64,000 nucleotides of DNA, from the NCBI RefSeq assembly GCF_006716785.1, contig NZ_VFPQ01000002.1:248001-312000 (forward strand), given 5' to 3'. The position numbers and the translations under genes were made by a program. The notes beneath the pieces were generated by a model. The model saw only the letters and a list, made by a program, of their open reading frames with translations. It made no database searches and was not told where the DNA came from. Shown here piece after piece: positions 1 through 6,702 of this stretch (position 1 is the stretch's first letter; every line of letters begins with the position of its first letter). This DNA is from Thermopolyspora flexuosa. Its GTDB lineage: Bacteria > Actinomycetota > Actinomycetes > Streptosporangiales > Streptosporangiaceae.

Positions 1-862
1 TCGGCCGGGCGGTGACGATCCGCGCCCACTGCAGGGCGACCTGGGACGTGCGCACCGCGAGGCGGCCGGGCCGCCCGGCGGCGAGCGCGTCGTCGGCGAG
101 GATCACCGCGAGCGCGGAGTCGTCGCCCTCCGCGGCCTTGACGCTCGCGTCCCACAACGCGCGGATCTCATTGGTGCGGTCCACAACGTCGTGGGGGAGG
201 CCGACCGCGTCGAGCACCCGCTCCACGTACGGCAGACCGGTCTCGGTCTCCGCGAGGATGGCGGCGAGCTCGACGGCCACGTCACCGTGGACCAGCGAGA
301 GCTTCTCGGCCTGGGCGAGCGCGTGCGCCCCCAGGTCCTTGGCCCGCAGCAGGTCCCCGGCACGCTGGTAGCAGCGGCACAGCGCCACGGCGAGCGGGAG
401 GTCGGCGAGCCGCTCGGGGTGGGCGGCCGCCTCCTTCCGCAGGCGTTCGTACGCCTCCACCGCACGACCCACCTTGCCCTGACGCTCCAGTGCCCGGGCC
501 CGGCCCAGCCGGGCCTGCGCCGCCAGCATGACGTTGTCCTCGTCGGCGGCCTTGATGATCTCGCCGAAGCGCTCCGCGGCGACCGCGGGGTCGCCGTGGT
601 ACAGCTCCAGCTCCGCGTGGCGCAGCCCCAGCTCGGTGTCGATGCGCTGACGCGGCTCTATCCCGTGCAGCAGGTACTCGGTCGTGCAGCCGAGCCGCTC
701 TGCCAGCAGGCGCGCGACCACCGGGGTCGGCGTCCGCTTGCCGGATTCGATGAGCGAGACATAACTGTCTGAGAGGTCGGGCCCGGCCAGCTGGGCCTGG
801 GACATCCGTCTGCTCAGCCGTAAACCGCGGACGCGGTCACCGATGGATCCCTGACTCGGCAT
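1..862 (-). CDS. XRE-family HTH regulator with TPR-like repeats (3' end outside window)
   Basis: The reading frame starts at ATG 862-860, behind a GAGAG ribosome-binding site, and runs off the left edge, so only about 287 residues are visible. Residues 8-62 form a Cro/CI helix-turn-helix (MSQAQLA for helix 2, DSYVSLIESGKRTP for the recognition part). What follows is alpha-helical and rich in A, E, L and R, in a TPR-like pattern (for example HAELELYHGDPAVAAERF). Such HTH-TPR proteins are DNA-binding regulators whose repeats sense a partner or peptide; the target is unknown. The protein belongs to no visible operon; the PH-domain gene ends 133 bp upstream on the same strand. The family call is firm, the role is not. 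Confidence 0.85.
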   Translation of the reverse strand, partial: MPSQGSIGDRVRGLRLSRRMSQAQLAGPDLSDSYVSLIESGKRTPTPVVARLLAERLGCTTEYLLHGIEPRQRIDTELGLRHAELELYHGDPAVAAERFGEIIKAADEDNVMLAAQARLGRARALERQGKVGRAVEAYERLRKEAAAHPERLADLPLAVALCRCYQRAGDLLRAKDLGAHALAQAEKLSLVHGDVAVELAAILAETETGLPYVERVLDAVGLPHDVVDRTNEIRALWDASVKAAEGDDSALAVILADDALAAGRPGRLAVRTSQVALQWARIVTARP

Positions 863-994
863 CTGATCTCTCACGGCGGGGGATTGGTCAATGGTGTCGC
901 CATGATGGCACGAACAGGCCGAATCGGGTAACCCTCAGTTAAGATCTGAGTGGCCGAAGTAGGCCACAAGCCTGAGAATCCCGGACATTCGGCC

Positions 995-1522
995 TCAATC
1001 GTCATCGTCTTTGCCGGGGAAAATCAGTTGGCACACCTCGAGGTACAGCGTCTCGGGGTAGGGCAGGTAATCGACCTGCCGCAGAGCCTGGTCCTGACCG
1101 GCCGATTCGGTGATGAACGACCCGTACCCGAGCAGGCGACCGAGCAGGGACCGCTCGAAGCGCATGTCGGTGACCTTGCTGAGCGGCAGCATGTTCACCT
1201 GCCGGGTGATCAGCCCGTGCGTGGAGATCATGCGCTGGTTGGTCACCACGAAGTAGTCGACCGACCACTCCGCCACCTTCCACACGAAGCGGATCAGCAG
1301 CAGCAGCCAGGCCCACCAGACGACCAGCAGCAGGTTGCCCTGGCCCTGGTCGTTGAGCCACTTGCTCAGCAGCCCCGCGACGATGAGGCCGCCGAAGATC
1401 TCCGCCACCGGGCGCAGCAGCACCGCCGGGTGGTGGCGGACCATGATGACGGAGGTTTCGTGGGGGAGGAGGTACCGGCTGACCGACGCCGGGGTGGACT
1501 CTCCGTGGGTGACCAGTCTCAT
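995..1522 (-). CDS. PH domain-containing membrane protein (bPH2/YdbT-like)
   Basis: The protein has 175 residues. Two hydrophobic stretches (about residues 33-55 and 61-83) form a membrane hairpin. They are followed by a bacterial PH domain (about 85-165), recognisable from the pattern YFVVTNQRMISTHGLITRQV and then LPLSKVTDMRFERSLLGRLLGYG. The tail is acidic (KDDDD). This family sits in the inner membrane, and no enzymatic activity is established. Start ATG 1522 overlaps the stop codon of the small ORF upstream (ATGA), which indicates translational coupling with that peptide. I see no nearby partner of the YdbS/YdbT type. The domain call is confident and the function unknown. Confidence 0.88.
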   Translation of the reverse strand: MRLVTHGESTPASVSRYLLPHETSVIMVRHHPAVLLRPVAEIFGGLIVAGLLSKWLNDQGQGNLLLVVWWAWLLLLIRFVWKVAEWSVDYFVVTNQRMISTHGLITRQVNMLPLSKVTDMRFERSLLGRLLGYGSFITESAGQDQALRQVDYLPYPETLYLEVCQLIFPGKDDDD

Positions 1523-1677
1523 GTCAATGCCGAGAAGAATTGCGCGAGTGAATCGGCCGCCCCAAGCACGGTGTCCAGCGCGCCTCTGACGGCGCTGGCC
1601 GCGTCACCGGGTCTGGTGAACAGGTAGAACGCCACAAAGGCGATACCCGTATACTGGAGCACCTTCTTTACTTGCAC
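1519..1677 (-). CDS. Small membrane protein, 52 aa, coupled to the PH-domain gene
   Basis: GTG at 1677-1675 opens a 52-codon frame that ends in TGA at 1521-1519, inside the ATGA overlap with the PH-domain gene. An AGAGGGG ribosome-binding site lies about 5 bases before the GTG. The N-terminal part is basic (VQVKKV) and is followed by a hydrophobic segment (YTGIAFVAFYLF), then a more polar amphipathic tail (DSLAQFFSAL). Third positions are mostly G or C. The tight overlap, ribosome-binding site and composition argue for a real gene below usual length cut-offs. I do not recognise the family; it is probably a single-pass membrane peptide acting with the PH-domain protein. Confidence 0.6.
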   Translation of the reverse strand: MQVKKVLQYTGIAFVAFYLFTRPGDAASAVRGALDTVLGAADSLAQFFSALT

Positions 1678-1893
1678 TGCCGCCCCTCTCGCCCTTGGAC
1701 ACCCACCGATCTACATTACCCGCGCCATAGCCGGGGTAAAGCGCGACACAGCGCCCAGTATGCGTTCGTCATGCGCCCCTTACCAGACCGCCAAGGATGG
1801 TTGTGCGTGACCTGCGGGAACGGCCCGCGTTCGGGCGGCGTTCCGTCAGGCACACCCCGCCTCGGCAGTACCCGGGGTCACAGTCCCGGAAAC

Positions 1894-2112
1894 TCACCGC
1901 CGGCCGGTCGCCCCCATGGCGAGCACCTGTAGGTGCCTGCGCGCGATGCGCTCGACGAGCACGGGGTGAGCGTGGCCGACCACCTCCAGCGCGCCGTACC
2001 GCGCCGCGTCGACGCACCGCATCACGGTCGCCGCCGGATGCACCGCGGCGAACTCGTCCCGCAGCGTCGCCGCGACCTGCTCGTACGGCCCGGCCCCGGG
2101 AATCTGGCCCAT
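1894..2112 (-). CDS. Three-helix bundle dimerization domain protein, 72 aa
   Basis: This is a 72-residue acidic-to-neutral helical protein. The pattern is VAATLRDEFAAVHP, a middle helix (VMRCVDAARYGA), and a C-terminal PVLVERIARRHLQVLA. It matches the small actinobacterial three-helix-bundle family, whose hallmark is a C-terminal P-x-LVER-xAR-x-L. A strong AAGGAG ribosome-binding site precedes ATG 2112. The upstream DNA carries an unusual cluster of GTGTC repeats (2203-2277) that may control it. Family members are found beside many kinds of genes, and no defined role is established. Confidence 0.65.
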   Translation of the reverse strand: MGQIPGAGPYEQVAATLRDEFAAVHPAATVMRCVDAARYGALEVVGHAHPVLVERIARRHLQVLAMGATGRR

Positions 2113-2435
2113 ACCGCTCCTTCACCCCCGCGTCCGCGCCCGGCGTCGCCGGGTGTCAGGGAACGCGTGTGCCGCCGCCTGACATCACCGTCCGGTCGGA
2201 GTGTGTCGTCTCAGTGTGTCGTGTCGCCGTGTGGTGTCACTGTGTCGTGTGTCATCACAGTATGTGTCCACAGTATGGCGGACGGTAACCGACAATGGGT
2301 GTCGTTTCCCGCAGGATCGTTCCATCCGCTCGAAAAGAACCCGCCAAGCGCGGCGGACGGTACGGCCGGCCGCCGCCGCGGGCGAGGGCGCGGCCGGCCG
2401 GAGCGGGAGCGGAGGGGCGGGCGGGGCGGCCGGGG
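2113..2435. other. Intergenic region with GTGTC repeat cluster
   Basis: These 323 bp lie between the upp stop codon and the start of the three-helix-bundle gene, both on the minus strand. No coding frame is credible. The middle part, 2203-2277, holds the repeat cluster listed separately. The part next to upp (2340-2435) is very GC-rich simple sequence. Confidence 0.7.
2203..2277. repeat. Cluster of seven GTGTC pentamers and a CACAGTATG direct repeat
   Basis: GTGTC starts at 2203, 2216, 2221, 2234, 2242, 2249 and 2264. The nonamer CACAGTATG occurs twice, at 2256-2264 and 2269-2277, 13 bp apart. CTGTG (2240-2244) and CACAG (2256-2260) are inverted arms. The array lies 90-165 bp upstream of the minus-strand three-helix-bundle gene. 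It resembles a multi-site operator more than a coding region or a microsatellite, because spacings vary and both strands carry related words. Confidence 0.6.
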
Positions 2436-3074
2436 TCAGACCACGCCGTAGAGCCGGTCCCCGGCGTCGCCGAGGCCGGGCACGATGAAGCCCTGCTCGT
2501 TGAGCCGCTCGTCGACGGCGGCGGTCACCACGCGGATCGGCTTGCCGCTGTCGCCGAACACCTCCTCCAGCCGGGCGAGGCCCTCGGGCGCGGCGAGCAG
2601 GCAGATCGCGGTCACGTCGGTCGCGCCCCGGTCGAACAGCAGCTCGATCGCGGCGGCGAGGGTGCCGCCGGTGGCGAGCATCGGGTCGAGCACGTAGCAC
2701 TGCCGCCCGGACAGGTCCTCGGGCAGCCGGGTCGCGTAGGTCTCCGCCTTGAGCGTGCCCTCGTCGCGGACCATGCCGAGGAAGCCGACCTCCGCGGTGG
2801 GCAGCAGCCGCACCATGCCGTCGAGCATGCCGAGGCCGGCGCGCAGGATCGGCACCACGAGCGGGGCCGGGCGGGCGAGGTGACGGCCGTGCGCGGGCGC
2901 GAGCGGGGTCTGGACCGTGAACTCGACCGTCCGCACGTCCCGGGTCGCCTCGTAGGCGAGCAGGGTCACCAGCTCGTCGGCGAGGCGGCGGAAGGTCGGC
3001 GAGTCGGTGCGCACGTCGCGGAGGGTGGTGAGCTTGTGCGCCACCAGGGGGTGATCTACGACGAGGGTGTCCAT
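2436..3074 (-). CDS. upp: Uracil phosphoribosyltransferase
   Basis: Upp makes UMP from uracil and PRPP in pyrimidine salvage. The 212-residue protein has the usual family length. Visible features are the PRPP loop [15 protein letters not shown] (about residues 127-141) and the C-terminal uracil-binding segment [12 protein letters not shown] start at ATG 3074 ([11 protein letters not shown]), because that begins where Upp proteins normally begin; the longer upstream frame is low-complexity serine-rich translation of a promoter region. The gene is divergent from the TadA-associated operon across 124-136 bp. This neighbourhood of upp and tadA is common in actinobacteria. Confidence 0.96.
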   Translation of the reverse strand: MDTLVVDHPLVAHKLTTLRDVRTDSPTFRRLADELVTLLAYEATRDVRTVEFTVQTPLAPAHGRHLARPAPLVVPILRAGLGMLDGMVRLLPTAEVGFLGMVRDEGTLKAETYATRLPEDLSGRQCYVLDPMLATGGTLAAAIELLFDRGATDVTAICLLAAPEGLARLEEVFGDSGKPIRVVTAAVDERLNEQGFIVPGLGDAGDRLYGVV

Positions 3075-3210
3075 GAAAGCCAACGCTACAGCAGCGGAAA
3101 CGCGGGGTAATGACCGCCGGTTTTGATCACAATTTGGGCTGTCCGCCGTACGTGAGGACGGTGAGTCTGAAACGATTGGGTCACAGGGCGATGCGTCGAT
3201 GGGGTGGACG

Positions 3211-3801
3211 ATGATGGACCGTAGTGACGCGGACCACCGGGACGGCCTCCGGATCGCGGACGACCCCGATGACCGCGAGCTGGAGGACGAGGAGGACGAC
3301 GCCGCCCTCAGTTTCGCCATCGCGGTCTACCGCGAGGACGACCAGTGGGAGGCGGACATGCTCCCGTTCGCCCTCACCTCGAACCTCGACCGGCTCATCC
3401 ACGCGCTGCGGCAGCAGCCGAGCATCAGCGGCACGATTGGCCTCGTCGACATTGGGGATGAGTTCTTCGTGGCGCTGCGTGTGCTTGGCGACCGGGTGAG
3501 CGTGTTCCTGTCCGACATCACGGCCGCATGGGACTGGCCGCTCGCCGAGCAGGTCCTGGAGTACCTCGACATCCCGGTTCCCGACGAGGAGGAGCTCGAG
3601 GCGGTCCTGCAGGAGGGCAAGCAGATGGTGCTGCCGGTCGGGGACCTGTCGATCTTCGCGGACCTCGGCATGGACGAGATGGAGCTGGTCGCGCTCTCCG
3701 GGGACCGCGAGCTGCTCCCCGACGAGGTGCTGTCGAGCATCGCGGCGCGCCTGGGCTTCTCCCAGCCGTACGAGCGCGCGGTCGACGCCGCCCTCGGGTG
3801 A
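3211..3801 (+). CDS. tRNA adenosine deaminase-associated protein, copy 1
   Basis: This 196-residue acidic protein belongs to the actinobacterial family encoded next to tadA. The N-terminal 35 residues are very rich in D and E. The conserved part reads [15 protein letters not shown], then [19 protein letters not shown], and ends with [19 protein letters not shown] and [16 protein letters not shown]. An in-frame ATG lies at 3199, but the GGGTGG motif at 3202-3207 fits ATG 3211 better. The next gene is a paralog 16 bp downstream, followed by tadA. The family has no proven biochemistry; partnership with TadA is inferred from constant gene linkage. Confidence 0.85.
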   Translation: MMDRSDADHRDGLRIADDPDDRELEDEEDDAALSFAIAVYREDDQWEADMLPFALTSNLDRLIHALRQQPSISGTIGLVDIGDEFFVALRVLGDRVSVFLSDITAAWDWPLAEQVLEYLDIPVPDEEELEAVLQEGKQMVLPVGDLSIFADLGMDEMELVALSGDRELLPDEVLSSIAARLGFSQPYERAVDAALG

Positions 3802-3817
3802 GCGCGGGGAGCGCGCC

Positions 3818-4300
3818 ATGTCCACCGCACCGCCGAACCTGTTCGCCGCCGCGTTCGTCCGCAACGGCGACCACTGGACCGGTGCCGAGGTCGACCTCTC
3901 CGCCGCGGAGTACCCCGACGACGTGACCGACCTCGTGCAGGAGGCGCTCGGCCTCACCGGTGACGAGCTCGCGATCCTGTGCGTGGAGGTCGAGGACGAG
4001 TGGTTCGCGCTCGTCCGCTTCGAGGGCGACCGCGAGCCCCGGGCGTTCATCTCCGACGTGCAGACGAGCGGCGACCGGTACGGCGAGATGTTCAGCGAGC
4101 TCGCCGGGGCGGCCCCGGACGCGGAGGCGAACGGCCTCGGCGTGCGGCCCGCGGGCGACTTCGAGCTGTTGAGCGACCTCGGGGTGTCCGCCGACGAGCT
4201 GCTGGAGCTGAGCATGGAGGAGGGCGGGCTGCCCGGCGACATCCTCAGCGTCATCGCGGAACGCCTCGCCTTCGGCGAGGAACTGGACCGGCTCCGGTGA
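3818..4300 (+). CDS. tRNA adenosine deaminase-associated protein, copy 2
   Basis: This 160-residue paralog of the preceding gene has the same architecture without the acidic N-terminal extension. Shared blocks are FAAAFVRNGDHWTGAEVD at the start, FISDVQTSGDRYGEMF in the middle, and GDFELLSDLGVSADELLEL with LPGDILSVIAERLAF at the end. The two copies share about the last 50 residues best, which indicates an old tandem duplication. It starts at ATG 3818 behind GGGGAGCG. tadA begins 7 bp after its stop codon, so the three genes should be one transcript. Function is inferred only from linkage with tadA. Confidence 0.83.
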   Translation: MSTAPPNLFAAAFVRNGDHWTGAEVDLSAAEYPDDVTDLVQEALGLTGDELAILCVEVEDEWFALVRFEGDREPRAFISDVQTSGDRYGEMFSELAGAAPDAEANGLGVRPAGDFELLSDLGVSADELLELSMEEGGLPGDILSVIAERLAFGEELDRLR

Positions 4301-4307
4301 TCCTCCG

Positions 4308-4835
4308 GTGAGCGCCGTGCACGCCGACGATCAGGCCAGCGCCGGGTACGGCTCGGCCGGCGCGGCCGGTGTCCCGCCCCCGCCGCCCGGCTACGAGGAG
4401 GCGATGCGGCTCGCCCTCGCCGAGGCGGAGCGGGCCGCGGCCCGCGGCGAGGTCCCGGTCGGGGCGGTCGTGCTCGACGAGGAGGGCCGCACGCTCGCCG
4501 CCGCGGGCAACGACCGCGAGGCCTCCGGCGACCCCACCGGGCACGCCGAGGTGCTCGCCCTGCGCGCCGCCGCGGCCGCCCGCGGCACCTGGCGGCTCGA
4601 CGGCTGCACCCTCGTCGTCACCCTGGAGCCGTGCACGATGTGCGCGGGCGCGGCGGTCCAGTCCCGCGTCTCCCGCGTCGTCTACGGCGCCGTGGACGAG
4701 CGCGGCGGGGCCGCCGGGTCGCTGTGGGACGTGCTGCGGGACCGCCGCCTCTACCACCGCCCCGAGGTCGTCATGGGCGTGCTCGCCGAGGAGTGCGCCG
4801 CCCTCCTGTCCGCCTTCTTCGCCGCCCGCCGCTGA
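4308..4835 (+). CDS. tadA: tRNA-specific adenosine deaminase TadA
   Basis: TadA converts adenosine 34 to inosine in the anticodon of tRNA-Arg(ACG), an essential wobble modification. The 175-residue cytidine-deaminase-fold protein shows the zinc ligand and proton shuttle H79-A-E81 and the second zinc motif P108-C-T-M-C112. A C-terminal LLSAFFAARR matches the tRNA-binding helix. The N-terminal 25 residues (Ala, Gly and Pro-rich) go beyond the core fold, so initiation at an internal ATG (4404) is possible, though GTG 4308 is well placed after the upstream stop. It is third gene of the operon with the two TadA-associated proteins. Confidence 0.94.
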   Translation: MSAVHADDQASAGYGSAGAAGVPPPPPGYEEAMRLALAEAERAAARGEVPVGAVVLDEEGRTLAAAGNDREASGDPTGHAEVLALRAAAAARGTWRLDGCTLVVTLEPCTMCAGAAVQSRVSRVVYGAVDERGGAAGSLWDVLRDRRLYHRPEVVMGVLAEECAALLSAFFAARR

Positions 4836-4862
4836 CCCGCGGGTACGGCACGGCGCCCGCGG

Positions 4863-4893
4863 TTGACCTCGACCGCGGTTGAGGTCGCAGGGT
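4863..4893 (+). promoter_or_regulatory. MerR/SoxR-like promoter with 19-bp spacer
   Basis: A -35 element TTGACC (4863-4868) and a -10 candidate CAGGGT (4888-4893) are separated by 19 bp. The spacer contains most of an 18-bp near-perfect palindrome, CCTCGACCGCGGTTGAGG, with one mismatched pair. An overlong spacer carrying a CCTCAA-type palindrome is the signature of MerR-family promoters (SoxR-like). The -10 ends 6 bp before the ATG of the F420 enzyme, so the transcript should start at or next to the initiation codon. Confidence 0.65.
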
Positions 4894-4899
4894 GGAGGC

Positions 4900-5289
4900 A
4901 TGGTGTTCACGAAGGCGGAACTCGACTACCTCCGTTCGCAGCGGCTCGGCCGGCTGGCGACGGTGGCGCCGGACGGGCAGCCGCAGAACAACCCGGTCGG
5001 CTTCTTCGTCGACGCCGAGTCCGGCACGATCACGATCGGCGGGTACGCGCTCGGTACCACGAAGAAGTTCAGGAACGTGCAGCGGGGCAGCGCGGTCGCC
5101 CTCGTCGTGGACGACCTCGCCTCGGTCGATCCGTGGCGGGTCCGCGGCGTGGAGATCCGCGGCACGGCCGAGGCGCTCACGGACCACGATCCCCCGATGC
5201 CGGGCATGTCGCGGGAGATCATCAGGATCACCCCGAAGAAGATCATCTCGTGGGGCCTCGGCGGGCCGCGCTCCAGCCGTACCGTGTGA
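4900..5289 (+). CDS. PPOX-class F420-dependent oxidoreductase
   Basis: This 129-residue split-barrel flavin/F420-binding protein belongs to the pyridoxamine-5'-phosphate-oxidase-like superfamily. Recognisable blocks are LRSQRLGRLATVAPDGQPQ, NPVGFFVD, TTKKFRNVQRGSAVALVVDD, WRVRGVEIRGTAEAL and the C-terminal ITPKKIISWGL. Members reduce small molecules with F420H2 or bind F420, heme or flavin; the substrate is unknown. I start at ATG 4900: it begins the conserved domain, and GGTGGAGG lies upstream, although the promoter position suggests a nearly leaderless transcript. The MerR/SoxR-type promoter suggests induction by redox-active compounds. A downstream hairpin probably serves the convergent tRNA-Ser gene as well. 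Confidence 0.88.
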   Translation: MVFTKAELDYLRSQRLGRLATVAPDGQPQNNPVGFFVDAESGTITIGGYALGTTKKFRNVQRGSAVALVVDDLASVDPWRVRGVEIRGTAEALTDHDPPMPGMSREIIRITPKKIISWGLGGPRSSRTV

Positions 5290-5314
5290 CGTCCCGTGTG
5301 ACGCCGGGCATGCG

Positions 5315-5350
5315 AAAGGCCTCCGAACCGGCGGGCGGCTCAGAGGCCTT
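5315..5350 (-). terminator. Terminator hairpin after tRNA-Ser(CGA)
   Basis: AAGGCCTC (from 5316) pairs with GAGGCCTT (5343-5350), with partial pairing inside. It lies directly downstream of the tRNA on the minus strand and is probably bidirectional, as the F420 gene ends just before it. Confidence 0.65.
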
Positions 5351-5354
5351 CGAG

Positions 5355-5444
5355 TGGCGGTGGAGGTGGGATTTGAACCCACGGATGGGTTGCCCCATCA
5401 CACGCTTTCGAGGCGTGCGCCCTCGGCCGCTAGGCGACTCCACC
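5355..5444 (-). tRNA. tRNA-Ser (anticodon CGA)
   Basis: Acceptor arms GGTGGAG and CTCCACC pair, with discriminator G at 5358. CCA appears encoded (5357-5355). The anticodon arm CACGC-CTCGAAA-GCGTG gives anticodon CGA for UCG codons. A long variable arm (GATGGGGCAACCCATC) is typical of class II serine tRNA. The T arm contains GGTTCAAAT. Confidence 0.96.
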
Positions 5445-5521
5445 GCGCAGCAGCCTACCCGATGTTCGGAGGAACCTGTGCACGATGGCCGGCGTACGCG
5501 TTCCGGACGGACGCCGGCGGG

Positions 5522-5860
5522 TCACTCGCCGCCGTCGCCGCTGCCGTTGGCGGCGTTCTCGCCGGTGTCGTCGAGCTCGAGGACGCGGGCGTGGAGCACG
5601 GAACGCTGGTGCAGGGCGGCGCGCAGCGCCCGGTGGAGCCCGTCCTCGAGGTAGAGCTCACCCTTCCACCGGACGACGTGCGGGAACAGGTCGCCGTAGA
5701 ACGTGGAGTCCTTGGCGAGCAGGGAGTGAAGGTCGAGGACGGCCTTGGTGGTGATCAACGAGTCGAGGCGGACCTGCCGAGGGGGGATCTGCGCCCAGTC
5801 CCGGTTGGTGAGTCCGTGCTCGGGATATGGGCGTCCGTCGCCGACCATCTTGAAGATCAC
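5522..5860 (-). CDS. Small conserved actinobacterial protein (VapB-type antitoxin in some annotations)
   Basis: The 112-residue protein starts at GTG 5860 with VIFKMVGDGRPYPEHG. Conserved blocks are PPRQVRLDSLITTKAVLDL, DSTFYGDLFPHVV and LYLEDGLHRALRAALHQR. The family occurs throughout Streptomyces and relatives near the tRNA-Ser genes and is sometimes labelled VapB antitoxin. I see neither a ribbon-helix-helix nor an AbrB domain, and no PIN-domain toxin gene adjoins it, so the antitoxin label is doubtful. A -10-like TAAACT lies 7 bp before the GTG, which suggests a leaderless transcript. The C-terminal tail (NAANGSGDGGE) is disordered. Confidence 0.75.
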   Translation of the reverse strand: MIFKMVGDGRPYPEHGLTNRDWAQIPPRQVRLDSLITTKAVLDLHSLLAKDSTFYGDLFPHVVRWKGELYLEDGLHRALRAALHQRSVLHARVLELDDTGENAANGSGDGGE

Positions 5861-6079
5861 CCTACGTAGTTTAGGAGAGATTCGGCCGCCCGCCGCACGG
5901 CCGAACCGCGGCGGTCCCGGCGGTACGGCCGCCGGTCGAGGCCGCGACGGGACGGCGAGGGCCGGTCGAGGTCGGGGCCGGTGGGCGGTGCCGCCGCAGG
6001 TCACGCGGGCCGTTCGGGGCACGCGGGCGGTACGGCTCCGCGGTACGCCGGGGCGCCGCCGGTGACGGCGCCGGAAACG

Positions 6080-6114
6080 CGTCGAGGGCCGCCCTGCGTG
6101 GACGGCCCTCGACG
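6080..6114 (-). terminator. Terminator hairpin after tRNA-Ser(GGA)
   Basis: CGTCGAGGGCCG (from 6080) and CGGCCCTCGACG (to 6114) form a 12-bp perfect stem, immediately downstream of the tRNA on the minus strand. There is no clear U-tract, as is usual in high-GC actinobacteria. Confidence 0.75.
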
Positions 6115-6127
6115 TACTGCTCAACCG

Positions 6128-6213
6128 CGGAGGATGCGAGATTCGAACTCGCGAGGGGTTGCCCCCAACACGCTTTCCAAGCGTGCGCCCTAGGCCAACT
6201 AGGCGAATCCTCC
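6128..6213 (-). tRNA. tRNA-Ser (anticodon GGA)
   Basis: Acceptor arms GGAGGAT and ATCCTCC pair, with discriminator G at 6128. CCA is not encoded. The anticodon arm CACGC-TTGGAAA-GCGTG gives GGA, reading UCC and UCU. The long variable arm and T arm (AGTTCGAATC) are typical of tRNA-Ser. The anticodon stem is identical to that of the CGA tRNA 680 bp away. Confidence 0.96.
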
Positions 6214-6365
6214 GCCCAGAAGGTTACCTAACTTTCTCGGGTGCGGTGACCACCTTTCCGTGCCGTGGTTGGTCACGAATCGGCCGCCTTGTGGTCTCGT
6301 GGCCGTTGGAGCACCGGCCAAGCCGCGACCGGACCTGCGACCTGCGTGTTCCATCGGGCACTGAG

Positions 6366-6381
6366 TGTGATGTAAATCACA
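6366..6381. promoter_or_regulatory. Perfect CRP-type box
   Basis: TGTGATGTAAATCACA matches TGTGA-N6-TCACA with no mismatch, the consensus of CRP/FNR-superfamily cAMP regulators. It lies about 150 bp upstream of the minus-strand tRNA-Ser(GGA) and about 200 bp upstream of ffs and dnaX. No protein gene begins within 300 bp, so the target is unclear. Confidence 0.6.
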
Positions 6382-6569
6382 GTCGCGGCGGTTTGGGAGG
6401 GTTCGCCGGGAGCCGCCGGGAGGGGCGGACGGGTACGGCCGGGACGGGCCGGCCGAGATCGCGTCCCGGGGGTCCGGCGTTCCCGCCCGGCCCGGGACGG
6501 TTCGGGCGGCCGCGACCGCCGGGGCGAATGTGATGAGTGAGGAGTGGCCCAGGCACCGCCGTACATGAC

Positions 6570-6575
6570 TAGACT
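6570..6575 (+). promoter_or_regulatory. ffs -10 element TAGACT
   Basis: TAGACT matches the actinobacterial TA-N3-T pattern and lies just upstream of the 5' arm of the SRP RNA. No good -35 is visible. Confidence 0.5.
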
Positions 6576-6576
6576 G

Positions 6577-6676
6577 GGCTGCGACCCCCCGTGCGGCGTC
6601 ATCCTGTGAACCTCCCCAGGGCCGGAAGGCAGCAAGGATAAGCAGGCTCTGGCGGGTGCGCGGGGGGTCCCCAGCC
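6577..6676 (+). ncRNA. ffs: Signal recognition particle RNA (small bacterial type)
   Basis: The conserved domain IV is present: GTGAACCTCCCCAGG, GGAAGGCAGCAAGGA and CTCTGGCGGGTG. The outer arms pair (GGCTG with CAGCC, and ACCCCCCG with CGGGGGGT). At about 100 nt it is the Alu-less 4.5S-like form used by actinobacteria. The ends are estimated from pairing. dnaX follows 26 bp downstream, the usual order in this phylum. Confidence 0.94.
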
Positions 6677-6702
6677 TTAGCCACCGGACGGGGACACCCC
6701 TC

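Larger units (their letters stand above)
6214..6576. other. Intergenic region upstream of ffs with a CRP-type palindrome
   Basis: These 363 bp between tRNA-Ser(GGA) and ffs hold no convincing gene. They contain the tRNA promoter on the minus strand, the TGTGA-N6-TCACA palindrome at 6366-6381, and the ffs promoter at the right end. A 100-bp GC-rich stretch (6400-6530) shows no structure I can name. Confidence 0.65.

Noticed and set aside
5522-5860. Toxin-antitoxin pair
   Set aside because: Only one gene is present, with neither a toxin frame nor an antitoxin DNA-binding domain.
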